DNA of 64,000 nucleotides from Butyrivibrio sp. MC2013 (GCF_000424585.1 NZ_AUKE01000011.1:62001-126000); one strand, 5' to 3'. Shown: positions 50,370-60,121, counted from the stretch's first letter. Program-made: numbers and translations. Notes: generated from the letters alone by a model not told the origin.

Positions 50370-52154
50370 ATGAAGAAGATCAAAGAGCTCTACAGTCATC
50401 TGTCAATTACAGTCAGGTTTACTCTTATAATAGTACTGGCCTTTATCCTTCTGGCTTCATCCATACTCTTTTCCGCAGGCCTCTATACCAAAGAGAAGCT
50501 GGCCAGCTACAGAGATATCGTAGAGAGCAACAATAATCAGCTCCTGGACAAGGCTGACAGCTATATCTCAGACATTGCAAATGTCACCAAGATTCCCCTC
50601 ACCTATAAAGAAAACGACATGACCTATATGTCCCTGCTCTCCGACTTCAATAAAAGCGGCAATGCCAGCTATGAATTTCAGAGGCAAAACGAGCAGATCT
50701 TCGAGCAGATCATGATGTACAAGAGCGATGTTAATTCCTGCTTTATCTTTAATAATGAGGGCAATGGAGACTATAAGGTCAAGTATGCAATATATACGCC
50801 CTTTGATCCCACCGGGGAAGAATGGTTCCTCAAAGCGGTAGAAGGCTTTGGCAAGCCCGTATTTGTAAAGACCTATGAGCTTCCGGAAGTTGTCAATGAG
50901 AAGCTCCGCCCTCTATATGTATTCGGCATTGCCAGAGGCATAGTGATGCTGCGAAGCGGCTCAGTGATAGGGATACTACTGGTCAATACTGATGTCAGCT
51001 TCTTCAGAAAGCTCTGTGATGATGTCAAGCTCAGTGACGGACACCGCTTCCTGATCATGAAGGATGACTATTGTATATACGATTCCGCAGAGCTGTTAAC
51101 AGCCAGTGATATCCCGGAGCAAAGCGTCATCAGCACCATTGCTGACAAGAGCGGTGCAGAGCTCTACAAATGCAGTATAGACGGTATCACCTCTTACGCA
51201 GGTAGTGTCAGTTCCGATACCTTTGGCCTCAGGATCATCAGTATCATACCTTCAGATGAACTCCTGGGGGGGATCAGCAGGATCAGGATCTCAGGCTTCA
51301 TACAGCTCCTGCTCATCATCTTCGCAGTACTTATGCTGACCTACATCGCTATCCGCAAAGTGGTAAAGCCCATAACCCTTCTCAGCTCTATGATGAAGGT
51401 AGCAGAAAGCGGCGATTATACTGCCCATGTAAAGATAGACGGGTCAGATGAGATAGCCCGACTGGCAGATAGCTACAACTCCCTTATAGACAAGACAGAC
51501 TCTCTGATCAACGAAGTGTACCTGGAAAAGATAGCTGCCAATGAGATGGAGCTGCAGATGCTCCAGGCCCAGATCAATCCTCATTTTCTCTATAATACTC
51601 TTGAATCCATCTCCATGATGGCCATAATCAACGATGATGATACTACCGCAGACATGGCTGCAACTCTCGGCTCCATCCTCAGATACAGTATCAGTGACCT
51701 CAACAAGCCTGTAAGTCTGGGAGATGAAGTATCTCATATAAAGAGCTACATACAGCTTTTGGAATACCGCTTCAAGAAGCAATACAGCTTTGAACTGGAT
51801 ATTCCTGCCATGCTCTATTCAGTTCCCACGCCGAGGCTCATACTCCAGCCCGTTGTAGAGAACGCCATATACCACGGTATGAACTCTGTCCGCGAAGGGG
51901 GACTGGTAAAAGTCTCAGCGGTAAGGACCGGGGAAAACGCTCTTGATATCACAGTCACTGATAACGGCATAGGAATGGACCGGGATATGCTGGATAATCT
52001 CAATGATTATATCAATGAGAAAAACGACCTCTTTAAGAGCATCGGCCTTAGAAACGTAAACCGCAGGATCAAGCTCTTTTGCGGCAAGGATGCAGGTCTC
52101 TTTGTATATAATGCAGAGGGCGGCGGCACAAAGGTAGTGATAAGGTTAACATGA
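50370..52154 (+). CDS. Sensor histidine kinase, YesM type (third glycan locus)
   Basis: 594 residues: membrane helix (~15-37), extracellular sensor region of about 260 residues with a Cache-like look, second helix (~305-325), HAMP, then the kinase core. Phospho-acceptor H405 in QINPHFLYNTLES; ATP boxes VVENAIYHGM and DNGIGM are intact; the G2 box is less obvious (SIGLRNVNRRIKLF). No response-regulator gene follows. The nearest YesN-type regulator with the same partner pattern is at 60.3-61.9 kb on the other strand, with the GH5 and importer genes between, so the two probably work together. Followed by a terminator. Confidence 0.9.
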   Translation: MKKIKELYSHLSITVRFTLIIVLAFILLASSILFSAGLYTKEKLASYRDIVESNNNQLLDKADSYISDIANVTKIPLTYKENDMTYMSLLSDFNKSGNASYEFQRQNEQIFEQIMMYKSDVNSCFIFNNEGNGDYKVKYAIYTPFDPTGEEWFLKAVEGFGKPVFVKTYELPEVVNEKLRPLYVFGIARGIVMLRSGSVIGILLVNTDVSFFRKLCDDVKLSDGHRFLIMKDDYCIYDSAELLTASDIPEQSVISTIADKSGAELYKCSIDGITSYAGSVSSDTFGLRIISIIPSDELLGGISRIRISGFIQLLLIIFAVLMLTYIAIRKVVKPITLLSSMMKVAESGDYTAHVKIDGSDEIARLADSYNSLIDKTDSLINEVYLEKIAANEMELQMLQAQINPHFLYNTLESISMMAIINDDDTTADMAATLGSILRYSISDLNKPVSLGDEVSHIKSYIQLLEYRFKKQYSFELDIPAMLYSVPTPRLILQPVVENAIYHGMNSVREGGLVKVSAVRTGENALDITVTDNGIGMDRDMLDNLNDYINEKNDLFKSIGLRNVNRRIKLFCGKDAGLFVYNAEGGGTKVVIRLT

Positions 52155-52230
52155 TGCGGATAGAGCGGTTCATAATAACATAACAAGATCACCTCATAGA
52201 AGCTCAAAAAATATAGCCGTAACAAAAACA

Positions 52231-52275
52231 GTCAGCTGACACAGACCGGTATATCTGTATCAGCTGACTTATTTT
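52231..52275 (+). terminator. Terminator after the sensor kinase gene
   Basis: GTCAGCTGA / TCAGCTGAC with inner ACAGA/TCTGT pairing, followed by TTATTTTAAT. It ends the kinase transcript 77 bases after its stop. Confidence 0.75.
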
Positions 52276-52284
52276 AATGAGGTA

Positions 52285-52468
52285 GGTGTCAAAAGTTCCT
52301 TTTGACACCTTATGACTAACGGATTGTTCCGTTTCTTCGAAACTCTCACAATCCTAAAACATTCGCAAATCCGCACTACGTGCTACTTTGCTCATGTTTT
52401 GCGGGTCATAAATTCATATTCGATTTCGAGCAAGCTCGAATCGAAATGACTTTTGACCCTTACGTCAT
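52285..52468. repeat. Densely structured REP-like region
   Basis: Starts with the hairpin GGTGTCAAAAG-TTCC-TTTTGACACC. Inside are GGATTGT/ACAATCC around GTTTC-TTC-GAAAC, a nested CAAA..GCAC-TAC-GTGC..TTTG, and ATTTCGAGCAAGCTCGAAT-type stem. The whole is enclosed by TTATGAC/GTCATAA and ends ATGACTTTTGACCCTTACGTCAT. The TTTTGAC/GTCAAAA ends recall the REP-like pair at 38184/39589. It separates the kinase terminator from the end of the GH5 gene; no ORF. Confidence 0.7.
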
Positions 52469-52472
52469 GTAA

Positions 52473-55400
52473 TTATCTGAATAAAAAACCAAATATAGAC
52501 TTGATCACTCTTGCTATAGTCCTTACCACCTTTACTACTATCCTGGTCACGATCTTTACTACAACTGCTGCGCCGTGGTCCTCATGATCATGTCCGGGAT
52601 CCTCTGCGCCGCCGTTTCCGGGATCTGCAGGATCTGTGGGATCTGTAGGATCTGTAATCTCGCCCTGACCGGGATCTTCAGGATCTGTAGGATCTGTGAT
52701 CTCGCCCTGACCGGGATCTTCAGGATCTGTAGGATCTGTGATCTCGCCCTGGCCCGGATCTTCAGGATCTTCAGGCTCAGCCACTGCTGTCTGATAGAGC
52801 TTCAGATCACCTGCTGCAAAGGTAGTACCATTGGAATCTGTAGGTGAAGAGAGGCGATAGATGATAGTCAGTTCGCCATTTGCCACTTCTATCTTCCTGT
52901 CAATGAATCTGTCGTCAACAACCACGTCTGCAGTATCAATAGGATCAGATACTACTTCAGTCTCTCCGCTCTTTAGAGCCACCTGCACATTCTTCATGTT
53001 GCTCTTGACTTTGATATCGTTACTAAGTGTATATGTGCCATTCTCAAGGCCTGTGATGGTCTTGGAGAATACAGCATCATATCCTGTCTGGCTCCATGCT
53101 ACCAAAAGACTGTTCTCAACCCAGGGATCAAAGCCTTCAAAGGTCCAGCCTTCCTTGCCATCTGTAGCAAAATCCCATGTCCATACCGGGTCTTCATACT
53201 TTTCTTCATAAGGAGGATCATTACCTTCAACATTGATACTGATCTTCTCCCCTGACGTCTCTGTGATCACATCACCATTGGGATAGTATACACCGGCCTT
53301 TACTGCGATATCTTCACCGTTGAGTATGCCTAAAGCGCTGTCAATGGTGCAGGTCCAGCTGCCATCAGCATTTACAGGCACGTTGATGGTCTTATCTCCT
53401 ACTACTACGCTTACATACTGCACAAAGTCAGCAGTTCCTGAAATTGTGAAGGGGAAGGCAGTAATAGCTGCAGGCTCAATGCTGTCTATGGTAACAGCGC
53501 TCTTTGACTCCAGATCAGCTACGAAATTAGCACCTCTGATATCATCCACATAGAAGGTACCTGCAGATACTTCACCCTTCTGATCAGAGTAAATGGATAC
53601 TGACTTAAGGTTAGCTGTGGAATCAACCACATGCCCGGAACCTGCCCAGGACTCCTCTTTGATAGCTGAGAAGGGCATATAGAAATATGTAGGTCCCTTA
53701 CCTGTCATAAAACCTGTATAAGAGAAGGTAGATACATCTGTCTCAATCTGTACCTTGATATCATTGCCTGAGCCATCACTATCAATGAACATCACGAATC
53801 CGTCATAACCAGCCAGATTCAGAAGGTCCATCTTCTTGGTCACGCCTGCATAGCCCTTACCGTTATAGTCATAATCTATCCTCATGCCATAGCTGCCTTC
53901 TGACTTGTGGGCAGTATCAAGTGCCAGGTCAAACTTACCGCCGTTGGTATTACGGCTGTATGCAGCTCCAAGAAGATTGGATGAGCCGCTGTAGCCTTCA
54001 AAGTCATCTACTCTTGTAGATGAAGCCATATATATGCTGTCCAGATAGATTGTGTAGTCATTGCCGCCCATGCTGTAATCTATAGCTATAGCATAGTTAC
54101 CTGAGTAAGCCTTATTCTTATCCAGTCTGATACGCGCCAGAGCATTTTCCCCATTTGCACCTTTGATGGCGATGGCAAAAGAGCTTACGCTTGTAAGATC
54201 CATTTCTGAAGGATCTGCGCCTGACGTAGTAGTAAAGCTGCCAAGCAGAGCTTTCTTCATAGAAGCCTTGCGGGATGAAAGATCAAATTCCTCACTCTCC
54301 CATACAAGCCCCTTTGCATCTGTAAAGGAAAGGGTCAGCTTATTGTCAGATCCGTCCCCTTCAAGATATGCATAGATACTGTCATATGCAGACATATCCT
54401 TTGCAGAAAAGTTCTTCTCAAGGCAAAGACCGCTTCCATCTTCAAGAGATGATACAGTATATGCTGCTTCCAGTGTGCTGTCCTGACCAAAATAGTATTC
54501 ACCGTCTTCCAGTGAGTTGGCAGGAGCTTCATCTGCCAGAGGGATGGATTTCTTGCCTGATGAGAGCTCTACGGATGATAGTCTGATGTCATCCTTGTTC
54601 TCCTTAGCTACTGTCACTCTGATCACTCTTACCATGTCAGATACATTCAGGTCTCCGTATACCAGACGCTTTTCACCGTTCTCTTCACTTTCTTTGAGAA
54701 GAGGAACCTTGTTGAAGCTGCTGCCGTCATAGGAGTATTCTACAAGAGGCTCTTTGCCGTTTTTGCAATAAGCGATAACACGGTATGCATTGATATCATC
54801 CAGTGTTTTGTATACAAGAGTCTCATCATCCTTATATACATAGAGAGGATCTGCGCCATTTTCCCCAAACTGATTGTCCTGGATGATCACATTCTTCATA
54901 GGTGATGCGGGTGCAGGCTCGCCTGCAGGAGCGCCGCCGTCATTGACATAGAGGATTGTGATATCCTCCAGCTTACAAGCACTCTTGCCGGGCAGATATA
55001 CTCTCACATAGTTGCCATAGCAGCTTGCAGGATCAGCCTCTGCAACGTACACTGTGCTGCCGCTCTCATGAGCAGTTTCCAGCTGTGTAAATCTGATACC
55101 ATCATTGGATACAGCAATCTTTGGTGCATTTTCTTCAGAGGGCTCTGAAGCTGCATTTACAGTTATAGTCTTTGCAGCTATAGAGGCCTTGTATTCAATA
55201 TAGCCTTCACTATCTGACTTATTTACAATATAACTGCCGGGACATTCTACATTTCTGGAATGGTCATAGCTATATGTCCTTCTGATCTCAGTAGGATTAT
55301 TGTCAGTGCTGGATACAGAGATCATATCCAGAGGATCATTTACCAGATGATTAACATTCTCTACAGTTACTATATTGGACCAGAGTCCGTAGCCACTCTC

Positions 55401-56933
55401 ATTGGCAGCTCTGAGTCTATAGGAATAGGTCTGTCCGTCTATTGCTGTCTCATCATGAAAGCCTGGCATGCAATCATGAGCCTTGTCTTCTCTGTTTCTG
55501 CCCGAGTCATAGAGCTTATCGGACTTATCGCAAACAAGCGTCCACTCTGCACTGTCAGCTTCCGCCTCAGATACTCTGCCATCTGCTCTCTCTACTTCAT
55601 ACCATGCGCCGCCTACTACGCCTCTCCACTTGATATCAGCAACTGAGCCACCGGCCATTGATGATTCATAGAGAAGGGGTGCTTCATCTGTCTCAGGAGC
55701 AGGAATAGGGATATTTCTGGCTTCTTCATAATCTGCTGCAGCTCCGTTCACCACCTGAGCATAAGCATAGATGGCCCTTAATATCTCTGTTTCACCGTAA
55801 TAGTCACCTGCTTCAAAGCCCGGCCAGTGATATGCAGCCCAGTAGCCGTCTTCATCATGGAAGTAGTAGCCAAAGCCGTCCTTGTGTGCTCTCAGAGACC
55901 ACATCATGATGCCGTTGGTGCCATTATCCACGCCTGCCTGGAATACATCGATGCAGGGATCAGCTGTAACCTTGGCTCCAAACTCACCCAGGATAAAGGG
56001 CTTTCCGGCTTCATGGCAGAGCCTGGTATCATCAGCACATCTTGTGGCATAATTGCCTTCATAATAGTGTGCTCCCAGGATGTCCGCGGGATTTTCATCG
56101 CTCCTGGATCTCTCTGTAGTAGACATTCTGCCGTCCAGTACCAGGTGATTGTGGTCTATGGACTTGATATGCTCTACAACGGCCTTGTTCCAGGTGCTCA
56201 GCTCATCATCGTGTGCAATCTGATTACTCTGATTGCCACCTGCTTCATTGGCTGTCTCCCAGCACAGGATCGCAGGATCATCCATATATTTCACGCCTGT
56301 TACAGTATTTACACGGTTTAAGAGGTGGGTGATCATCTGTTCAAAATAGTCCAGACATTTGGGACTGGAATAGAATTTCCATGCCCAGTCCTGGAAGGAT
56401 GAATTAGAAGGCGCACCATCATTTTCTCCTGCCAGATAAACATATCCGTCTATTCCGCCAACCCAGTGCCAGTGGTCTACCAGCGGCACTACCACTCTGA
56501 CTCCGTATTCATTACACTTGGCCAGGACATCATCCAGCTCATTAAGTGCATCTTCGTTGAAGGTAAGATTGCCATTTTCATCCACACCTGTGACATAAGC
56601 CCTGTGTGCATTCTGGCCATTATATACAGGGATTGTATAGGTCCTTGTCACTCTGCCGCCCATGGTCTTTATGGTCTTGATGGCATTGGCATGCTCCCAT
56701 TCATTGTCAGAAGTAGCCTGAGGATAGTTGAGAGATATAAACTGCAGCTCCCTGTCACCCTCCATGAGCTTTGTTCCATCAGCTGTTACGAATTCGCTAA
56801 ATACTGTGCTACTGCTGTCAATCACAGCAGCAGGTTCAGCCAGCGAGTTCTCCGACACGGATGCCGGGATGGAGGTTACAGACAGCGCTGCTGCCATAAA
56901 GCCTCCCATGAATTTCATTAATACTCCATTCAT
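52473..56933 (-). CDS. Large secreted GH5-like (beta-mannanase type) multimodular enzyme
   Basis: 1486 residues with GGAGG 5 bases before the ATG. Signal peptide (about 1-30), then a GH5/COG3934-type barrel (~45-430) with acid/base E230 in CWETANEAGG and nucleophile E317 in FILGEFGAK. Then a fibronectin III-like part (~415-535), several beta-sandwich stretches, a CBM11/CIA30-like module (~972-1135, DDFEGYSGSSN...FYVDDIRG), a further beta module (~1251-1388), three tandem DPEDPGQGEITDPT repeats, a His/Asp patch HDHEDHG and a final 30-residue cationic amphipathic tail. No LPXTG or dockerin is present. It probably cleaves mannan or another beta-glycan outside the cell and releases oligosaccharides for the adjacent importer. 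Confidence 0.85.
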   Translation of the reverse strand: MNGVLMKFMGGFMAAALSVTSIPASVSENSLAEPAAVIDSSSTVFSEFVTADGTKLMEGDRELQFISLNYPQATSDNEWEHANAIKTIKTMGGRVTRTYTIPVYNGQNAHRAYVTGVDENGNLTFNEDALNELDDVLAKCNEYGVRVVVPLVDHWHWVGGIDGYVYLAGENDGAPSNSSFQDWAWKFYSSPKCLDYFEQMITHLLNRVNTVTGVKYMDDPAILCWETANEAGGNQSNQIAHDDELSTWNKAVVEHIKSIDHNHLVLDGRMSTTERSRSDENPADILGAHYYEGNYATRCADDTRLCHEAGKPFILGEFGAKVTADPCIDVFQAGVDNGTNGIMMWSLRAHKDGFGYYFHDEDGYWAAYHWPGFEAGDYYGETEILRAIYAYAQVVNGAAADYEEARNIPIPAPETDEAPLLYESSMAGGSVADIKWRGVVGGAWYEVERADGRVSEAEADSAEWTLVCDKSDKLYDSGRNREDKAHDCMPGFHDETAIDGQTYSYRLRAANESGYGLWSNIVTVENVNHLVNDPLDMISVSSTDNNPTEIRRTYSYDHSRNVECPGSYIVNKSDSEGYIEYKASIAAKTITVNAASEPSEENAPKIAVSNDGIRFTQLETAHESGSTVYVAEADPASCYGNYVRVYLPGKSACKLEDITILYVNDGGAPAGEPAPASPMKNVIIQDNQFGENGADPLYVYKDDETLVYKTLDDINAYRVIAYCKNGKEPLVEYSYDGSSFNKVPLLKESEENGEKRLVYGDLNVSDMVRVIRVTVAKENKDDIRLSSVELSSGKKSIPLADEAPANSLEDGEYYFGQDSTLEAAYTVSSLEDGSGLCLEKNFSAKDMSAYDSIYAYLEGDGSDNKLTLSFTDAKGLVWESEEFDLSSRKASMKKALLGSFTTTSGADPSEMDLTSVSSFAIAIKGANGENALARIRLDKNKAYSGNYAIAIDYSMGGNDYTIYLDSIYMASSTRVDDFEGYSGSSNLLGAAYSRNTNGGKFDLALDTAHKSEGSYGMRIDYDYNGKGYAGVTKKMDLLNLAGYDGFVMFIDSDGSGNDIKVQIETDVSTFSYTGFMTGKGPTYFYMPFSAIKEESWAGSGHVVDSTANLKSVSIYSDQKGEVSAGTFYVDDIRGANFVADLESKSAVTIDSIEPAAITAFPFTISGTADFVQYVSVVVGDKTINVPVNADGSWTCTIDSALGILNGEDIAVKAGVYYPNGDVITETSGEKISINVEGNDPPYEEKYEDPVWTWDFATDGKEGWTFEGFDPWVENSLLVAWSQTGYDAVFSKTITGLENGTYTLSNDIKVKSNMKNVQVALKSGETEVVSDPIDTADVVVDDRFIDRKIEVANGELTIIYRLSSPTDSNGTTFAAGDLKLYQTAVAEPEDPEDPGQGEITDPTDPEDPGQGEITDPTDPEDPGQGEITDPTDPTDPADPGNGGAEDPGHDHEDHGAAVVVKIVTRIVVKVVRTIARVIKSIFGFLFR
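52640..52765 (-). repeat. Three tandem 42-bp coding repeats
   Basis: Units 52640-52681, 52682-52723 and 52724-52765 encode the Pro/Asp/Gly-rich 14-residue repeat DPEDPGQGEITDPT in the GH5-like protein. The copies are almost identical at the DNA level, so copy number is likely to vary. It forms a flexible spacer before the C-terminal tail. Confidence 0.85.
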
Positions 56934-56945
56934 TTTGTCCTCCTT

Positions 56946-57782
56946 TTATTTTACAGCGCCGTCAGTTACGCCGCTGATTATATATTTTTGCAAAAAGATG
57001 TAGATGATGATGGTGGGTATGGCCACCAGTACAATAGCAGCGCTCATAAGAGGCCACTCAGCCAGCTTGTCTCCTGAGAATGCATAGAGTCCTGTAGCCA
57101 CGGTCTTGACCTTGGGCATATACATGTAAGGAGTAAAAAAGTCATTGTATATACCAAGGAGCTTTAAGATGACCGTTGTAGCAATTGCAGGTCCCAGCTG
57201 GGGAAGGATGATGGATGTATAGATACGCAGTCTCCCCGCTCCGTCCAGCATGGCGCTCTCATCCAGAGAGATGGGCACCTTGCTGATAAATTGCAGAAAG
57301 ATGTATATCTGCATAATGTCTGTACCTATGTACAGGATGATGCCTGCCAGGATGCTGTTATAGAGCCCCAGTGCCTTGATCACCTGGAAAGTAGCTATGG
57401 TCACTGTCATACCCGGTATAAAAGTAGGGATGAGAAAAGCCAGATAGACTATTTTCCTGCACTTAAAGTCAAAGCGTGACAACGTGTATGCCACAAGTGA
57501 AGCTATGATCACTGTCACAGGAACCGATACCACTACCAAAAGACCTGTATTGATAAAACCCCTTGTAAAATTACCTTCTACATATGCTCTGATAAAGTTG
57601 GATATATTGGTGATATTCTCAGGAAGGGTCATGACTCCCTTCATCATGTACTCTTCATTGCTCTTAAGGGAGACATTCAGCACTATGAGAAGAGGGGCAA
57701 ACACAGAAACGATCCCCAGGACCATAATGAGATAAATAAAGAATCTCCCGATCTTGTTATTGATAATAAATGTTGATTTCAT
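56946..57782 (-). CDS. Carbohydrate ABC transporter permease (MalG-like), third locus
   Basis: 278 residues, six helices, EAA-type loop DESAMLDGAGRLRIYTSIILPQLG and the C-terminal QKYIISGVTDGAVK end typical of MalG-like proteins. GGAGG precedes the ATG. It is followed after 12 bases by the GH5-like gene, so enzyme and importer are cotranscribed. Confidence 0.93.
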   Translation of the reverse strand: MKSTFIINNKIGRFFIYLIMVLGIVSVFAPLLIVLNVSLKSNEEYMMKGVMTLPENITNISNFIRAYVEGNFTRGFINTGLLVVVSVPVTVIIASLVAYTLSRFDFKCRKIVYLAFLIPTFIPGMTVTIATFQVIKALGLYNSILAGIILYIGTDIMQIYIFLQFISKVPISLDESAMLDGAGRLRIYTSIILPQLGPAIATTVILKLLGIYNDFFTPYMYMPKVKTVATGLYAFSGDKLAEWPLMSAAIVLVAIPTIIIYIFLQKYIISGVTDGAVK

Positions 57783-57805
57783 CTAATCCTCCGCGCCTGC
57801 CACTA

Positions 57806-58684
57806 TCAATTTACTGCGGCATCGTCTCCCTTCAGGAATATATTCTGCACTGCTACAAGGATGAGGATGATGATAAGAAGTATCACGCCCATAGCTGCAG
57901 CTTTGCCATATTTGGAATAGTTGTAAGCCAGTTCCAGTGAGGAGCTGATAAAGGTTGCAGTCCTTCCGTCCGGTCCACCCTTGGTAATAAGGAAGGGCTC
58001 GAAGTATACCTGAAGTGCACCGTTAAGACTCAGTAGAAGGGATACCTCCAGCATAGTCTTGATATTAGGAAGGGTTATGTACCTTATTGTCTGAAAGAAG
58101 CCTGCTCCGTCTATCCTGGCCGCTTCATATACTTCAGAAGATATGGACTGCAGGGCCGCAATATATATCACCATGGTCCATCCGCAATATTTCCAGAAGC
58201 TGATAAATGACAGAGCAAAATTGGTCATATATGAATTACTGATAAAATGTACCGACTCTGCTCCGAAGAGGTTCAGGACAAAATTGATGGGTGAATTGGA
58301 GTAGTCATAGAGGTAGTTGAACATAAAGGCTACTGCCACACCGTTGATGATATATGGCATAAAGAGAATGGCCCTGAAGGTGGTCTTCATCTTGATATTG
58401 CTGTTAAGAAGAATAGCCAGAAAAAGGCCTGCCACCTGCTGGATAATGGCTGTGATAACGTATGCCATGTTGTTTCCAAAGGTTCTGAAAAGCTCCTTTT
58501 GTCCTGCTATATCCTTGTAATTCTTGATACCAATGTACTTTAGCTCAGTGCTCATTCCGTTCCAATTGGTAAAGGATAGCTGTATCAGCTTAAAGAGCGG
58601 ATAGTAGGAAAAAAGTACCAGTAGTGTCACAGGGACAAGCAAAAAACAAACTATGTATATTCTGTCTTTGGTTTTTATTTTCAT
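57806..58684 (-). CDS. Sugar ABC transporter permease (MalF-like), third locus
   Basis: 292 residues from the ATG at 58684 (MKIKTKDRIY), with GGGAG 7 bases upstream; the longer frame from 58756 overlaps the intergenic hairpin. Six helices; EAA loop EAARIDGAGFFQTIRYITLPNI. Partner of the MalG-like permease. As in the first locus no ATPase gene is present, so a shared ATPase is expected. Confidence 0.93.
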   Translation of the reverse strand: MKIKTKDRIYIVCFLLVPVTLLVLFSYYPLFKLIQLSFTNWNGMSTELKYIGIKNYKDIAGQKELFRTFGNNMAYVITAIIQQVAGLFLAILLNSNIKMKTTFRAILFMPYIINGVAVAFMFNYLYDYSNSPINFVLNLFGAESVHFISNSYMTNFALSFISFWKYCGWTMVIYIAALQSISSEVYEAARIDGAGFFQTIRYITLPNIKTMLEVSLLLSLNGALQVYFEPFLITKGGPDGRTATFISSSLELAYNYSKYGKAAAMGVILLIIILILVAVQNIFLKGDDAAVN

Positions 58685-58712
58685 GAAATAACTCCCATTT
58701 TTGAGCGCAATA

Positions 58713-58744
58713 AGGGCAGTATTGCCAATCAGCAATACTGCCCT
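58713..58744 (-). promoter_or_regulatory. Perfect hairpin between binding-protein and permease genes
   Basis: AGGGCAGTATTGC / GCAATACTGCCCT, 13 perfect pairs, 6-base loop, 36 bases after the binding-protein stop. No U tract. Same placement as in the other two importer operons, so probably a transcript-stabilising or processing hairpin. Confidence 0.8.
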
Positions 58745-58780
58745 GTAAATCAGCAATCCCTAAATCTATATCAGGATATT

Positions 58781-60061
58781 TTAATAATTCACTCTGGCCT
58801 CAGCCCACTTCTTGTTCCAGTCGGCGATCAGCTCAGCCGCTTTCTCGTCACTTTCCTCCATTACATATGTCAGGAAGAACTTCTGACCATCCAGCTCGAT
58901 ATCATTTTTGATGTTAGAAAATCTTGCATCTCCCACAATAGGGCTCAGCGGCTCTACGCCGTATGATAAGAGCTCTGCTACAAAAGGATCGCTAACCTCT
59001 ATACTTGTATTGGAAGGAATATCAGTAGGCTCTACAGGATTCTCAAGCATGTATGACAGGAATGCCTTGGCAAGCTCAGGGCTTGATGTATCCTTGGAAA
59101 TACCCCATTTCTTACCTTCGCCTGCCTTGATATTCTTGGCACCGGGGAAGGGGAACATACCGATGTCTTCCTGCTTTGCACCCAGTTCTACGAACTGAGA
59201 AGGAAGCCATGTCTCTGAATAATGCATTGCAACCTTGCCCTGGGAGAGATCCAGCTTGAACTGGTCCCAGTTAGCGGACATGATATCATCTTCCAGGTAG
59301 CCCCTCTTGTAAAGCTCTCTCATGATATTCATGGATGCCAGCATTGTGTCATCATAGATCTCATCCTGATCGGGATACTTGTTCTCACCTCTGTTGTCAC
59401 CTGCTGTGATATTGACTTCGCCCCAACCGCACCATGCGTAGATGGGCCAGATATCCTTAAAGGCTGTTCCTACAGGTGTGATGCCTGCTGCCTTAAGCTT
59501 TTCGCAGTCATCGTAGAATTCGTCTACTGTCATAGGAACCTTCTCTATTCCTGCTTCCTTGAAGGCTGCCTTGTTGTATACCATACCACAGTAGCTTACT
59601 GTCAGAGGCAGTACATAGAGATTGCCATCAGTGCCTCTTCCGTTCTCATAAAAGAGAATGTCATCTGCTGTAAAGTCCAGATCATCTATAGGAAGGAAGT
59701 AGTCCTTGTAGGTATCCTGGTTAATAGGATCTACTACATAGAAGATGTCAGGTGCTTCGCCGCCGGCGATCCTTGTAGCAACCACATCATCGTATTCCTT
59801 GATCGTCTCAAATGTTACATTGGTTCCGGGATGCTCATCCATGAATTTCTGAGCATATGAAACCAGCTTATCCTCGATATCTGTTCTGTTGCTGGCAACT
59901 GTGATGCTGCCTGTAAGTGCGGCTTCGCCCCCGTCTGCCTTGGCTGTTTCGTCTTCTGTTTCAACCGTTGTCAGTTCCTTTTCTGCAGAAGATCCACAAC
60001 CTGCCAGCGCGCTTCCCAGCATGGAAGCCATCAGTAGAACTGTTAATGCTTTTCTTTTCAT
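58781..60061 (-). CDS. Extracellular sugar-binding lipoprotein (family 1), third locus
   Basis: 426 residues from the ATG at 60061 (MKRKALTVLL); a TTG nine bases earlier is too close to GGAGG. Lipobox LAGC with C22, then a short acidic linker. Family 1 pattern: ITVASNRTDIEDKLVSYAQKFMDEHPG, then EFYDDCEKLKAAGITPVG and SNWDQFKLDLSQGKVAMHYSETW. Likely ligand: oligosaccharides released by the GH5-like enzyme downstream in the same operon. First gene of the operon. Confidence 0.93.
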   Translation of the reverse strand: MKRKALTVLLMASMLGSALAGCGSSAEKELTTVETEDETAKADGGEAALTGSITVASNRTDIEDKLVSYAQKFMDEHPGTNVTFETIKEYDDVVATRIAGGEAPDIFYVVDPINQDTYKDYFLPIDDLDFTADDILFYENGRGTDGNLYVLPLTVSYCGMVYNKAAFKEAGIEKVPMTVDEFYDDCEKLKAAGITPVGTAFKDIWPIYAWCGWGEVNITAGDNRGENKYPDQDEIYDDTMLASMNIMRELYKRGYLEDDIMSANWDQFKLDLSQGKVAMHYSETWLPSQFVELGAKQEDIGMFPFPGAKNIKAGEGKKWGISKDTSSPELAKAFLSYMLENPVEPTDIPSNTSIEVSDPFVAELLSYGVEPLSPIVGDARFSNIKNDIELDGQKFFLTYVMEESDEKAAELIADWNKKWAEARVNY

Positions 60062-60111
60062 TTGTAACAATTCCTCCCTATATCACTAAATACCTTATTA
60101 ACGCTATCATC

Positions 60112-60121
60112 GGTTGCAACC
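60112..60121. promoter_or_regulatory. Short palindrome upstream of the third importer operon
   Basis: GGTTGCAACC, a perfect 10-bp palindrome about 50 bases before the lipoprotein start. It could be part of a repressor or activator site; too short to assign. The -10 and -35 boxes are not clear. Confidence 0.35.
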
